A stretch of DNA of 43,585 bases from Brevifilum sp029548365 (GTDB taxonomy: Bacteria > Chloroflexota > Anaerolineae > Anaerolineales > Anaerolineaceae): positions 1-43,585 of the forward strand of contig DAOSSA010000020.1 in assembly GCA_035376985.1 (NCBI GenBank), written 5' to 3'. A program made the position numbers and the translations under genes. Positions 7,060 through 16,311 of this stretch are shown piece by piece; the first letter of the stretch is position 1; each line of letters starts with the position of its first letter. Below the pieces are notes generated by a model, which had not been told where the DNA came from, did no database searches, and saw only the letters and a list, made by a program, of their open reading frames with translations.

Positions 7060-9594
7060 ATGAAATTACCCTTATCCTGGTTAGCAGAATATGTAGAACT
7101 TGACGAACTTGATCTTGAAACCCTGGCGAAGACGATGACAATGGTCGGGTTAGAGGTCGAAGAGATTCGACGGGTGGGTTTGCCGATGCCGCCCGGCGAA
7201 AAGCACGAATTTAAGTACACCGGGCTGAGCTGGCCTGAGGACAAATTTGTGGTGGCGCAGATCGATGAGGTCATGCCGCATCCCAACGCTGACCGCCTGG
7301 TGCTGTGCCGGGTGAACGACGGCAGTGAGGAATTCACCGTGCTGACCGGTGCGCCAAACCTGTTTGAATACAAGGGCGCGGGTCCGCTTGCGCAGCCCTT
7401 AAAGGTCGCCTATGCCCGGGAGGGCGCGATTCTTTATGATGGGCACCAACCTGGACGAAAGCTGATGACCCTGAAGAAAATGAAAATCCGCGGCGTTGAA
7501 TCCTCGTCGATGATCTGCTCTGAAAAGGAGCTGGGAATCTCGGATGAACATGAAGGTGTGATCATCCTGGATGAAGATGCGCCGACCGGTATGCCCCTGG
7601 TGGACTACATGGGCGATGCGGTCATTGATGTGGATATCCTGCCGAACATGATGCGCGATGCCAGCGTATGGGGAGTGGCGCGCGAGATCGCCGCAGCCCT
7701 GGCAAAACCGCTTAAGAAACCGGATACGAGCGTTGAGATGAGCGGTCCATCTATAAAAGGCCGTGCCGCGATTGAGATCAAAGACCCTGAGCTTAACCCA
7801 CGCTTCGTATTGGGTTTAATTGAAGGCGTCACCATCAAGCCCAGCCCCTACTGGGTGCGCCGGCGCCTGAACCTGGCGGGGATGCGTCCAATCAATTGCA
7901 TTGTAGACGCGACCAACTATGTGATGCTGGAATTGGGTGAGCCGCTGCACGCCTTCGACTACGATGTTCTCGTCAAGCGCGCCGCTGGCGGTGTTCCCAC
8001 AATCATTACCCGGACGGCACACCCAGGCGAAGCTCTAACTACGCTGGATGGGGTGGCGCACACCCTGGACGCGGAAATGGAACTGGTCAGCGATACCGCC
8101 GGACCCCTGTCTCTGGCCGGGGTGATGGGCGGCGTGGAAAGTGAAGTCAATCCCAATACCGTCAATGTGCTGCTGGAAGGCGCCTCGTGGAATTTTATCA
8201 ACATTCGCAAAACCGTCAGCAAGCTCAAAATTAGCTCAGAAGCCGCTTACCGTTTCAGCCGCGGCGTGCATCCTGCCCTGGCTGACCTTGCTGTCAGAAT
8301 GACACTGAAACGTATGCTGGAATGGGGGGGCGGTCAGGTGGCTGAGGGACTGGTGGATCACTACCCCAACCCGCCTGAGGACCCGGTGATCACCCTCTCA
8401 GCAGAGTGGGTTAACCAGAGCCTGGGCACCGAGATCAGCGCGCAGGAGATGGCAGAGATCCTCACGCGGCTGGCGTTCGTGTGTGAGGTCGACGGCGACA
8501 GGATCACGGCGCATACACCGCCGCACCGGTTGGATATTAGCGAGGGACTGGTCGGTAGGGCAGACCTGCTGGAAGAGATCAGCCGCATCTACGGTTATGA
8601 CAGAATTCCCGCGCGACGGCTGGATCAACCCCTGCCCCCGCAAATTGTTGACCCGGGGTTGATGATGCAGGAGACGCTGCGCGACCTGCTGGTTAACCTG
8701 GGATTGCAGGAGCTGGTGGCTTACCGGATGACCTCTCCTGAGCGAGAAGCGCGTTGTTTCCCCTCGGGTTATGGTGTGCCGACTGAGGACTATGTCGAGA
8801 TTAAGAACCCCATCAGCGTCGAACGGCGGGTGATGCGTCGCAACATCCTGGCGTCCATGCTGGAAGCCCTGGAATACAATCGCCATCTCGATCAGCGCCT
8901 GGCGTTCTTTGAAATCGGGCCGGTATTCCTGCCGGTGGATGGGCAGGAATTGCCGCATGAAAAGCAGATGCTCTCCATCGGGTTGATGGGGTTGCGGGAC
9001 CTGCCGCACTGGTCAGATGGTGAATCCGACTGGATGGATTTTTATGACCTGAAAGGCATTGTTGAAAGGATGCTGGCAGGTTTGCATGTTCATGAGATTG
9101 AATACCGCCGTTCCGAGCGCCCCAGCCTGCACCCGGGTAAGACTGCTGAAATCGTGCACGCTGGCTACGTGCTGGGAGTCATGGGTGAACTGCACCCGTT
9201 GGTGAAGGTCAACACCGAGCTGGGCGATCCACCGGTTTATTTGGCAGAAATTGACCTGGACCTCCTGCTGGCTGCTTCCCGGAGCTTATTTGATGTTGAG
9301 CCGCTCCCGGCTTACCCGCCCGTCCTGGAAGACCTGGCAGTGATCGTTGATGAAGCCGTGACGGCTACCGAGGTGGAAGCCGTGCTGCGCAAAGGAGGCG
9401 GTGACTACCTGGCCCGGGTGCAGTTATTTGATATCTATCGCGGAAAGCAAATCGGCGAGGGCAAAAAGAGCCTGGCTTTCAACCTGACCTATACGGCTCC
9501 CGACCGCACCCTGACGGATCGGGATGTGAGCAAACTGCGCCAGCGCATCATCTCACTGCTGGATCAGGAATTGGACGCCGTCTTGCGCAGTTGA
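7060..9594 (+). CDS. pheT: Phenylalanyl-tRNA synthetase beta subunit
   Basis: Beta subunit of PheRS, 844 residues, slightly longer than the usual 790-810. The N-terminal tRNA-binding (EMAP-like) domain includes HPNADRLVLCRV; compared with E. coli it has insertions near residues 45-62 and 105-140. Later come the CSEKELGIS segment, the B3/B4 editing domain with INCIVDATNYVMLELG and PLHAFDYD, the B5 domain (about 410-490), the synthetase-like core with LLEEISRIYGYDRIP, and the C-terminal FDX-ACB anticodon-binding domain with YPPVLEDLAVIVDE and YTAPDRTLTD. The ATG at 7060 has only a weak ribosome site (GTGAGG). It is probably co-transcribed from the T-box promoter through the inserted gene, although that insertion could weaken the coupling. 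Confidence 0.96.
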   Translation: MKLPLSWLAEYVELDELDLETLAKTMTMVGLEVEEIRRVGLPMPPGEKHEFKYTGLSWPEDKFVVAQIDEVMPHPNADRLVLCRVNDGSEEFTVLTGAPNLFEYKGAGPLAQPLKVAYAREGAILYDGHQPGRKLMTLKKMKIRGVESSSMICSEKELGISDEHEGVIILDEDAPTGMPLVDYMGDAVIDVDILPNMMRDASVWGVAREIAAALAKPLKKPDTSVEMSGPSIKGRAAIEIKDPELNPRFVLGLIEGVTIKPSPYWVRRRLNLAGMRPINCIVDATNYVMLELGEPLHAFDYDVLVKRAAGGVPTIITRTAHPGEALTTLDGVAHTLDAEMELVSDTAGPLSLAGVMGGVESEVNPNTVNVLLEGASWNFINIRKTVSKLKISSEAAYRFSRGVHPALADLAVRMTLKRMLEWGGGQVAEGLVDHYPNPPEDPVITLSAEWVNQSLGTEISAQEMAEILTRLAFVCEVDGDRITAHTPPHRLDISEGLVGRADLLEEISRIYGYDRIPARRLDQPLPPQIVDPGLMMQETLRDLLVNLGLQELVAYRMTSPEREARCFPSGYGVPTEDYVEIKNPISVERRVMRRNILASMLEALEYNRHLDQRLAFFEIGPVFLPVDGQELPHEKQMLSIGLMGLRDLPHWSDGESDWMDFYDLKGIVERMLAGLHVHEIEYRRSERPSLHPGKTAEIVHAGYVLGVMGELHPLVKVNTELGDPPVYLAEIDLDLLLAASRSLFDVEPLPAYPPVLEDLAVIVDEAVTATEVEAVLRKGGGDYLARVQLFDIYRGKQIGEGKKSLAFNLTYTAPDRTLTDRDVSKLRQRIISLLDQELDAVLRS

Positions 9595-9794
9595 GGTCAA
9601 ACACTTCTCGATCAAAGAGTCGCTTTCACGGCAGGAACTTTGCTCTTACTGCGACACAGAAACCGTCCTTCCACGGCATTGGGTCGCGGCTTCCGTGTTC
9701 TCAAGGGGAAACAATCACCGCTCTTAAGGTCCCATTTGGGGTGATGTGGTTCCATCATCTCATAATGAATCCAATAAGAAGGGTTTAAAAAATT

Positions 9795-9822
9795 TTGTGG
9801 ATGGTTGATTTTCGAATATACT
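9795..9822 (+). promoter_or_regulatory. Candidate promoter of the aldo-keto reductase gene
   Basis: TTGTGG (9795-9800), a 16-base spacer, and TATACT (9817-9822). The 200 bases between pheT and this site hold no recognisable gene. Confidence 0.5.
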
Positions 9823-9855
9823 AAGAAAAAAGACCAAACACGAATAGGAGGAATG

Positions 9856-10830
9856 ATGGCAGGCATAGAAAAACGAGTATTAGGAAAAAGTGGGATTGAG
9901 GTCACCAAGCTCAGCCTGGGCTTATGGGCGGTGGGCGGTGATGAGTGGGGCGCGGTGGATGACCGCGAATCGCTGGATTTGATCTCAGCCGCACTGGATA
10001 TGGGGATTAACTTCTTTGACACAGCCGACGTGTACGGACTGGGGCACAGCGAAGAGCTCCTGGGGCAGGCGATGAAAGGACGACGCGACCAGTTTATTGT
10101 GGCAACCAAGATCGGCTGGGTGGGGTTTGACTACAAGGCACGGGTGAGCGTCTACGATACAGTGGACAAGGTGGTCGCCGGGGTGGAATCCAACTTGAGG
10201 CGTTTGAATACAGATTATGTGGATTTGATCCAGTATCACATTGATTTTCGGGAACCCAACATGGAAGCGTATATCGAGGGTTTTCAGAGATTGCAGGCTC
10301 AGGGCAAGGTACGGTCCTATGGGCTCAGCACCAGCGATTTTGAGTATCTGCAGGCGTTTAATGCCGACAACCTGACCAGCACACTGCAGACCGATTATTC
10401 GATTCTCAACCGCACGGCTGAAGCGGAGATTTTCCCCTATACGCTTGAGAAGAACCTGGGCGTGCTGGTACGCGGTCCGCTGGCGATGGGCATCCTGACC
10501 GGCAAGTTCACCCCAGAATCCACCTTCGGAGAAGGGGATTTTCGCCAGCGCTGGACTGAGAATCTGGATGAGTACCGGGTCTTCCTGGAGGATTTGGAAA
10601 AGGTTGAAAAGCTTAAAGCACTCACCAACGGGCGCACCCTATCCCAGCTGGCCATCCAGTTTGTGATGGCGCACCCGGCAGTGACGGTTGCCATCCCGGG
10701 CGCCAAGCGAGTTTCTCAATTGGAGGAGAACATCAAAGCCGCGCTGCTGCCCCCATTGACAGCCGAGGAGATGGCGTTGATTGACGCGGTCACACCCCCC
10801 GGCGGCGGGCGTAAGATCTGGCCAGCGTAA
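9856..10830 (+). CDS. Aldo/keto reductase
   Basis: NAD(P)H-dependent oxidoreductase of the AKR superfamily, 324 residues, cytoplasmic. The (beta/alpha)8 barrel carries the catalytic tetrad: Asp55 and Tyr60 (FFDTADVYGLG), Lys85 (VATKIGW) and a His in DYVDLIQYHID. The cofactor-binding end is present as VTVAIPGAKRVSQLEEN. It ends in PGGGRKIWPA. The start is ATG 9856 or the ATG directly before it at 9853; AGGAGG at 9846-9851 favours 9856. The promoter found upstream excludes earlier in-frame codons. It resembles the AKR group often named after YajO or auxin-induced proteins, but the substrate is unknown. It stands alone and faces a convergent gene. Confidence 0.93.
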   Translation: MAGIEKRVLGKSGIEVTKLSLGLWAVGGDEWGAVDDRESLDLISAALDMGINFFDTADVYGLGHSEELLGQAMKGRRDQFIVATKIGWVGFDYKARVSVYDTVDKVVAGVESNLRRLNTDYVDLIQYHIDFREPNMEAYIEGFQRLQAQGKVRSYGLSTSDFEYLQAFNADNLTSTLQTDYSILNRTAEAEIFPYTLEKNLGVLVRGPLAMGILTGKFTPESTFGEGDFRQRWTENLDEYRVFLEDLEKVEKLKALTNGRTLSQLAIQFVMAHPAVTVAIPGAKRVSQLEENIKAALLPPLTAEEMALIDAVTPPGGGRKIWPA

Positions 10831-10871
10831 GGTGTGGACAAGATATTTTTCTTTAGAGGTTGAAAACAGAT

Positions 10872-10891
10872 GTCACGTGCGGTGACTTTTT
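10872..10891 (+). terminator. Weak candidate terminator after the aldo-keto reductase gene
   Basis: GTCAC (10872-10876), a five-base loop, GTGAC (10882-10886), then five T. The stem is short, so confidence is limited. Confidence 0.4.
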
Positions 10892-10910
10892 CAATGCGTG
10901 TGACCTGCGC

Positions 10911-10931
10911 CCTTTCACCATTCACGATTAC
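10911..10931. repeat. Short heptamer repeat, three units
   Basis: CCTTTCA, CCATTCA, CGATTAC between two convergent genes; same family as the arrays near pheS and pheT. Confidence 0.5.
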
Positions 10932-10982
10932 AAAGATTGCTTCACCTCAATCGCAACACCCCGGCGAGCACAGAAAATAAGA

Positions 10983-12389
10983 TTAATTTACCGGCTTGCG
11001 GGCGACGATCACCAGCGACAACCCCTTCCAGGGCAAAATGGGGTCGATCAGTTTGAAAATTGGCACCAGCACATTGAAGACCTTCAACCCAAAGCGACCG
11101 ATGGCCTGCTGTTTGGCGACCTTGCCGCGGTACCACCAGCCCAGCACGCCAACTTTGTTAAGGGTGAACAATTCTTCGATCTCATATCCCAGGTTTGCGA
11201 ATAACGACCGCAAGCGCTCCTCATCGTAGCGCCTGAAATGGCCGATGGCTTCATCCAACGTGGAATAGAGTTTTTCGCCGCGCGGCACGATGAAGATCAT
11301 CCTTCCGCCTGGTGCGAGAATTTTATCGGCATTAACAACCACGTTGTGGTCATCCTGGATATGCTCGATCACATTTGAACACAGGATCGTATCGGGTTCC
11401 AACAGGTCTGGGGGCGCGGGTTGGGTGGCGTCCCAGGCAACAACCTCAACGCCGGGCGTGTTGAAGTAGGCATTGCGTAACACCTGCAGATAGGTCGGGT
11501 CGATTTCCGTGGCAATCACATCGGTATACTGCATCAGGATGCGTACATTGTTGCCGATGCCGGAACCAATTTCCAGCAGCAGGTCTCCCATGTATCGACG
11601 GGTGCGTTCGAGCGTCCATTCGGTGTACCTGGGAGCGGCTTCCATGTCAATCAGGTCCTTCTGTCCATAATCGCCCTGGAACATATCATCGATTAACCAG
11701 AATTTAATGATCACGAAAAAGGTTTGCAGCCCATCCTTCCAGGTAATCTTCTTTCCCTCAGCGTAAGTGCGACCATGGTAGCTGATCGGGACTTCATAAA
11801 TGCGTAATTTGCGCTTGGCAAACTTGGCAGTAATTTCAGGTTCAATCCCAAAGCGTTTCGAGCGGATGGGGATGGTCTTGGCAACCTCAACCCGAAAGGC
11901 TTTGTAACAGGTTTCGACGTCGGTCAGGTTCAGGTTGGTGAAAAAATTGCTCATGAAGGTCAGGAATCGGTTGACCAGGGTATGGCGGAAGTAGAGCACA
12001 CGGCGCTGTTCACGATCGGCAAAGCGAGAGCCATAAACCACATCGGCCACACCGCTGATGATCGGGGATAAGACGACGTCGTAATCCGACGGGCTGTATT
12101 CCAGATCAGCATCCTGGATGATGGCGATATCTCCGCTGGCTGCCTGGATGGCCAGGCGGATGGCATTACCCTTGCCCTGGTTTTCGTCAAGAAAAATGGA
12201 GTGAATGATCTCCGGGTGTTGTTCCTGGAGCTGGCGGAGGAGTTCTGCAGAACCGTCTGTGGAACAATCGTCAACGATGATCAATTCTAATTGATCGACA
12301 CCGGGGACCTGCTGCTCTAAAACACGCTGAACAATCTCTTTGAGCGTGCGGCGTTCATTGTAGAGGGGCATTAATACCGATAATTTCAT
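10983..12389 (-). CDS. Fused GT2 glycosyltransferase and class I methyltransferase
   Basis: A 468-residue two-domain protein. Residues 1-235 are a family 2 glycosyltransferase of the dolichol-phosphate-mannose/DPG-synthase type. They show VLMPLYNE, the nucleotide-binding VDDCSTDGS (Asp40-Asp41), the DADLEYSP DxD-like motif (93-95) and a RFGIEPEITAK acceptor region. Residues 255-468 are an S-adenosylmethionine-dependent methyltransferase with motif I LLEIGSGIGNN (about 271-281) and a later SNVIEHIQDDH. No membrane anchor is evident. Such enzymes usually work at the membrane face on lipid-linked sugars. The fusion suggests that glycosyl transfer and methylation act on the same or consecutive substrates; this is inference. 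The gene lies 200 bases downstream of the GH3 gene on the same strand. Confidence 0.88.
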   Translation of the reverse strand: MKLSVLMPLYNERRTLKEIVQRVLEQQVPGVDQLELIIVDDCSTDGSAELLRQLQEQHPEIIHSIFLDENQGKGNAIRLAIQAASGDIAIIQDADLEYSPSDYDVVLSPIISGVADVVYGSRFADREQRRVLYFRHTLVNRFLTFMSNFFTNLNLTDVETCYKAFRVEVAKTIPIRSKRFGIEPEITAKFAKRKLRIYEVPISYHGRTYAEGKKITWKDGLQTFFVIIKFWLIDDMFQGDYGQKDLIDMEAAPRYTEWTLERTRRYMGDLLLEIGSGIGNNVRILMQYTDVIATEIDPTYLQVLRNAYFNTPGVEVVAWDATQPAPPDLLEPDTILCSNVIEHIQDDHNVVVNADKILAPGGRMIFIVPRGEKLYSTLDEAIGHFRRYDEERLRSLFANLGYEIEELFTLNKVGVLGWWYRGKVAKQQAIGRFGLKVFNVLVPIFKLIDPILPWKGLSLVIVARKPVN

Positions 12390-12593
12390 AATTTTTTTAA
12401 AGATCCGCCGGTTTAGACAGGAATTATATCATCGCAGTCAACGCCTGGAACGCCAGGCCTGATCGCTGCGACCTGTACCAGGATTAAGCTGAATTTTGAT
12501 TTATCAACGCTGGCGTAAGCACTTTGACCAGCGAAGAAATCCTTCCTTATCGGTGCATTGACCGGCTTTGGTTAACGTTTATAAACAATCCCT

Positions 12594-15029
12594 TCAGGAT
12601 TTAAGTTGTTTTTGTCCTTGAACCAGTTTAATCAGACCTTTGATGAAACGGCGGTTGATCATCAATATCAAGCCATCCATCATCGTTTGATTCAGCTTAT
12701 CGCCGCCAAACATCAAAATTGTGCGCAAGGGGGCATCCAACATCATGGCACTGACCATCAGCGTATTGGGGCTATCGGGATTGTCCTCAGACATGGTTTC
12801 GATTTCTTTTTGAACGATTTTCTTCAACTGCCTGGCGATAAAGGAGTGTTGTAAATCCGCCAGGGGGGTATTGATTGTGGCTGGTTCACGTTCACTGATG
12901 GTGTTGTTGGGTGTGGGGCGTCCCAACAGCGCTTCAAAATCAGCCCGGGCAATGTGTGCATCAGAAGGGAAGTTAACGTATGCGGGCACACGATCACGTT
13001 CCGGGATCGAAACCGGCGTTTGTGTGGCGGTCAACTGAACTGCGCCTTCCAAATGTATATCGCGTGAAGAGGAGCCCACCAGGATACGGTAGTTTCCGGG
13101 TTCAACCTGCCAATCGTTGAGGGCGGTGCTGAAGTGGGCAAAGGCGCGACGACCGAGGGTGATGCTCACTTCCCTGGATTCCCCGGGTTGCAGAGCGACC
13201 TTTTCAAAGCCCTTTAATTCCATTTTAGGGCGAAACGCGGTTGGCGATTCGGGGTTGATGTAAACCTGGACGACCTCTTTGCCTGCCCTGGCGCCTGTAT
13301 TGCGCAAGGTCAAGCGGACGGTCAGGGTCTCCTGGTCGGTCAGTGTTGAATGGCTGAGGCGCAGGTCTTCATAGGCAAAGGTGGTATAGCTCAGACCATG
13401 CCCGAAGGGGAACAGGACGGGTTTGTCAACCGTTTCGAAAAAGCGGTAACCGACAAACAGGCTTTCGCGATATTCCACGGTTTTCGGTCCGCCCGGGAAG
13501 TATGCATGGCAGGGAAGATCTTCCAACCGAAGGGGGAAGGTCTCGGCTAATTTACCGCTCGGGTTGACAAGACCATAAAGAACATCAGCCAGACCGCCGC
13601 CCCCCGCCTGACCGCCCAGGTAGCCTTCCAGGACGGCTTCAACCTGGTCGACCCAGGGCATTTCCACGGGGGCGCCGTTGCTGAGCACGACCACTACTTT
13701 ATCGTGAACAGCACATATCGCTTCCACCAACCGGTTATGACTTTCTGGCAGCTTGAGGTGATCTCGATCCATTCCTTCAACTTCGAAGGTGTCTGGCAAG
13801 CCGACGTGGACGACAACGACATCAGCAGTTTGCGCCAGGTGAACCGCTTCATTCAGCAGATCCGCATCAAAGATCAACCCCTGCCCTGGATAGCCGGGCG
13901 CATATGCGATGTTTTCCGGACCGGCAATTCTGACCATCTCATCATGCAGGTTATCGAGCCGCAAAGGGTTGATCAACGAACTGCCCGCGCCTTGGTAGCG
14001 GGGATGTTTGGAAAAGCCTCCTAACAGCGCAATCCGGGCTGTTTTTTCCAGCGGAAGGATTTCGCCTGCATTCTTAAGCAGCACCGAGCCTTCTGCAGCC
14101 ACCCGGCGAGCCAGGGTATGGTGGGCATCCTGGTCAAAGCGGGCATCTTCAGCAAGCACAGGTTGGGCTTTATACACCATCTCCAGGATACGTTCTGCAG
14201 CCTGGTCCAGTACTGAAATATCCAGTTCAGCGCTGCGAACGGCTTCAACAATACGGGTATCATTGGCATCAGCCGGACCGGGCATTTCCAGTTCCAATCC
14301 GGATTTAAGCGCCGTTACGCGCGTATTCATTGCGCCCCAATCGGTGATGACAATGCCCTGAAACCCCCATCTTTCTCTGAGGATCTCGTTCAAGAGCAGC
14401 GGGTTTTCGCAGCAATAGGTTCCATTCAGCCGGTTGTAAGCGCCCATGATGGTCCAGGGTTGCGTTTCACGAACGGCAATTTCAAACCCGGCCAGGTAGA
14501 TTTCGTGCAGGGCACGCGTGTCGATGACCGCGTCAATGGTCATGCGGCGATACTCCTGGTTGTTGGTGGCAAAGTGCTTCAGCGAAGTCCCGACTCCCTG
14601 GCTTTGAACACCGAGAATATGGCTCCTGGCGATTTCACCTGAAAGAAAGGGATCTTCAGAGAAATATTCAAAGTTGCGTCCGCACAGGGGAGAGCGCTTG
14701 ATGTTGGCTCCTGGACCGAGGAGTACAGACACGCGCTCCTGGCGGCATTCTTCGCCTAAGGCAACGCCTACCTGTTGCACCAGTTCGCGATCCCAGGTCG
14801 CCGCCAGCGCTGACGCGGTTGGAAAGCAGGTCGCCGGGTAGCTATCTGACAGGCCGCCCATATCATTGACTTCGACCTGTTTGCGTAAGCCGTGAGGGCC
14901 GTCAGTGACCATGATCGAGGGAATCCCCAGGCGTTCAACAGGCTTTGTATACCACAGGTTCAGCCCCGAGCACAGCGAGGCTTTTTCCTCTAAGGTCATC
15001 TCAGCAATCAGTTGTTGGATGTTGGGCAT
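12594..15029 (-). CDS. Glycoside hydrolase family 3 beta-glucosidase-like enzyme
   Basis: An 811-residue retaining glycosidase, probably hydrolysing beta-linked gluco-oligosaccharides. The GH3 N-terminal barrel includes VTDGPHGLRKQ (42-51), SLKHFATNN (149-157) and the catalytic nucleophile Asp230 in GIVITDWGAMN. The alpha/beta sandwich GH3_C domain follows (about 320-570), then a fibronectin-III-like domain with NTGARAGKEVVQVYI and PGESREV. A further region of about 130 residues at the C-terminus is less conserved. There is no signal peptide, so it is expected in the cytoplasm, degrading imported oligosaccharides. The start is supported by AAGGAGC a few bases upstream of the ATG. No transporter or regulator adjoins it; the neighbours on the same strand are an alpha/beta hydrolase upstream and the GT2-methyltransferase fusion downstream. 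Confidence 0.94.
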   Translation of the reverse strand: MPNIQQLIAEMTLEEKASLCSGLNLWYTKPVERLGIPSIMVTDGPHGLRKQVEVNDMGGLSDSYPATCFPTASALAATWDRELVQQVGVALGEECRQERVSVLLGPGANIKRSPLCGRNFEYFSEDPFLSGEIARSHILGVQSQGVGTSLKHFATNNQEYRRMTIDAVIDTRALHEIYLAGFEIAVRETQPWTIMGAYNRLNGTYCCENPLLLNEILRERWGFQGIVITDWGAMNTRVTALKSGLELEMPGPADANDTRIVEAVRSAELDISVLDQAAERILEMVYKAQPVLAEDARFDQDAHHTLARRVAAEGSVLLKNAGEILPLEKTARIALLGGFSKHPRYQGAGSSLINPLRLDNLHDEMVRIAGPENIAYAPGYPGQGLIFDADLLNEAVHLAQTADVVVVHVGLPDTFEVEGMDRDHLKLPESHNRLVEAICAVHDKVVVVLSNGAPVEMPWVDQVEAVLEGYLGGQAGGGGLADVLYGLVNPSGKLAETFPLRLEDLPCHAYFPGGPKTVEYRESLFVGYRFFETVDKPVLFPFGHGLSYTTFAYEDLRLSHSTLTDQETLTVRLTLRNTGARAGKEVVQVYINPESPTAFRPKMELKGFEKVALQPGESREVSITLGRRAFAHFSTALNDWQVEPGNYRILVGSSSRDIHLEGAVQLTATQTPVSIPERDRVPAYVNFPSDAHIARADFEALLGRPTPNNTISEREPATINTPLADLQHSFIARQLKKIVQKEIETMSEDNPDSPNTLMVSAMMLDAPLRTILMFGGDKLNQTMMDGLILMINRRFIKGLIKLVQGQKQLKS

Positions 15030-15108
15030 AATCAGCTCCTTAAATTTCTAAATCGTGATCAAACGAATTTTCATTGACACATTCATAATTTATTACACGA
15101 ATTCCGGC

Positions 15109-15957
15109 TCAGGTGTAGATCTCGGATAAAAACTTGCGCAGGGCCTGGATATAAGCTTCAAACCGGGTGCGGCGAATGTCATGGCTGGCGCCGGACAGGT
15201 GACAAAGGCGCACATCTCTGGCGGCGGCTTTCACTGCCTCGGCTACCTCCTGAGAGACGATTGCGCCAGCCTCTCGGTCACCCATGATCAGCAGTATGGG
15301 TGAGTCAATGCTGGATAGGAGTTCAATTGGGATGCCGCCGCTTAAGTCTAAGATGGTGAAAAGGCTGGCAAGCAAATCTTTACTGAGGCTTCTTTTTGAA
15401 TTGACCCAGGGCAGGATTTCGTCTTCATGGTAACCCGTAAACATCCGCCGCCCGATCGAGACGCCGACAGGAAGCGGCATCATTCGGATGAATCGCATGA
15501 AAACCATCATATATTTGAAGGGGTCCTTTCCCTTCCCGGTCAGGTCACCGCCGAAAATTGGTTGATCGGGCAGGAAGATGGGCGGGTCTTCAAGAAAGAC
15601 CCCCCTTGTCAGTTCAGGATACAGCCCTGCCATGGTTAATGCAGTTTCCGCTCCCATGGAATGCCCGCCTATAACAGGCCGATCCAGCCCTAAAGCCCTG
15701 ATCACACCGGCTAAATCCTCCGCCCGGCTGCGAGATGAATAATCGCCCTGACCGTTATCTGAATGCCCGTGACCGCGGGCATCGAGCATCATCACGTCAT
15801 AATCGTCTTCTAAAGCTTTTGCAACCCGGGTCCAACACAAGCCGTCATCCATGGCGCCATGGTTGAGCACCACCTGGGGTTTGTTTCCGCCCGTGCGATA
15901 ATAATGAATATTAATACCGTTGGCGTGGATATCGCCTTGATTCCATGTTAGTGTCAT
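15109..15957 (-). CDS. Alpha/beta-fold hydrolase
   Basis: A 282-residue serine hydrolase. Visible are the oxyanion region LNHGAMDDG (31-39), MLDARGHGHSDNG, the nucleophile elbow GGHSMGAE with Ser100, a probable acid residue in ILLIMGDREAG and the catalytic His in SGASHDIRR. It has no signal peptide or membrane segment, so it is cytoplasmic. The family covers esterases, lipases, haloalkane dehalogenases and C-C hydrolases; the substrate cannot be assigned. It is the first gene of a possible minus-strand group with the GH3 gene about 80 bases downstream. A candidate promoter lies at 16103-16132. Confidence 0.88.
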   Translation of the reverse strand: MTLTWNQGDIHANGINIHYYRTGGNKPQVVLNHGAMDDGLCWTRVAKALEDDYDVMMLDARGHGHSDNGQGDYSSRSRAEDLAGVIRALGLDRPVIGGHSMGAETALTMAGLYPELTRGVFLEDPPIFLPDQPIFGGDLTGKGKDPFKYMMVFMRFIRMMPLPVGVSIGRRMFTGYHEDEILPWVNSKRSLSKDLLASLFTILDLSGGIPIELLSSIDSPILLIMGDREAGAIVSQEVAEAVKAAARDVRLCHLSGASHDIRRTRFEAYIQALRKFLSEIYT

Positions 15958-16102
15958 CCTGCCTGCCTTTCATGCTTGTGTCTGTTCAAACCCATGTCAT
16001 GCACGGTTTGACCACAAAGTTGCGCCCTGAGGCTTACCTGGATTTCTGGAGATGGTCTCAATCGGCAGAGGCCAGGGCTTGGTTAAATTTTCCTGCTTTG
16101 AT

Positions 16103-16132
16103 ATTATAGCAAGGTTTTCCACCTGCGGGCAA
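16103..16132 (-). promoter_or_regulatory. Candidate promoter of the alpha/beta hydrolase gene
   Basis: On the minus strand, TTGCCC (16132-16127), an 18-base spacer, and TATAAT (16108-16103). It lies about 145 bases upstream of the start codon. Confidence 0.5.
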
Positions 16133-16274
16133 TTGTTATGCTGTTTGCGAGATTGCTTCTGTTAAGTCAAAAGATAATGTTACCAAAGGGTCGCCCTTCT
16201 CCTATCGAAAATTGTCAATGATATTGATAGAAGAGGCGTTTTCAGGCATCCTTAGGCGCCAAAGTTTGTTAATG

Positions 16275-16311
16275 CTGGTTTCAAGTCTTTCACGATGTGA
16301 TCTGAAACCAG
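16275..16311. repeat. Nested inverted repeat
   Basis: CTGGTTTCA (16275-16283) and TGAAACCAG (16303-16311) pair perfectly. The 19-base loop itself contains TCAC-N3-GTGA. It has no T-run, so it is not a standard terminator. Confidence 0.6.

Noticed and set aside
8398..9009. Open frame of about 200 codons opposite pheT
   Set aside because: A shadow of pheT: proline-, glutamine- and histidine-rich sequence typical of antisense reading, without a start signal.
9595..9794. Small gene between pheT and the aldo-keto reductase gene
   Set aside because: The open frames there have no ribosome site or recognisable content on either strand; left as non-coding.
12443..12458. Terminator downstream of the GH3 gene (GCCTGG/CCAGGC hairpin)
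   Set aside because: Six-pair hairpin without a following U-tract on the minus strand.
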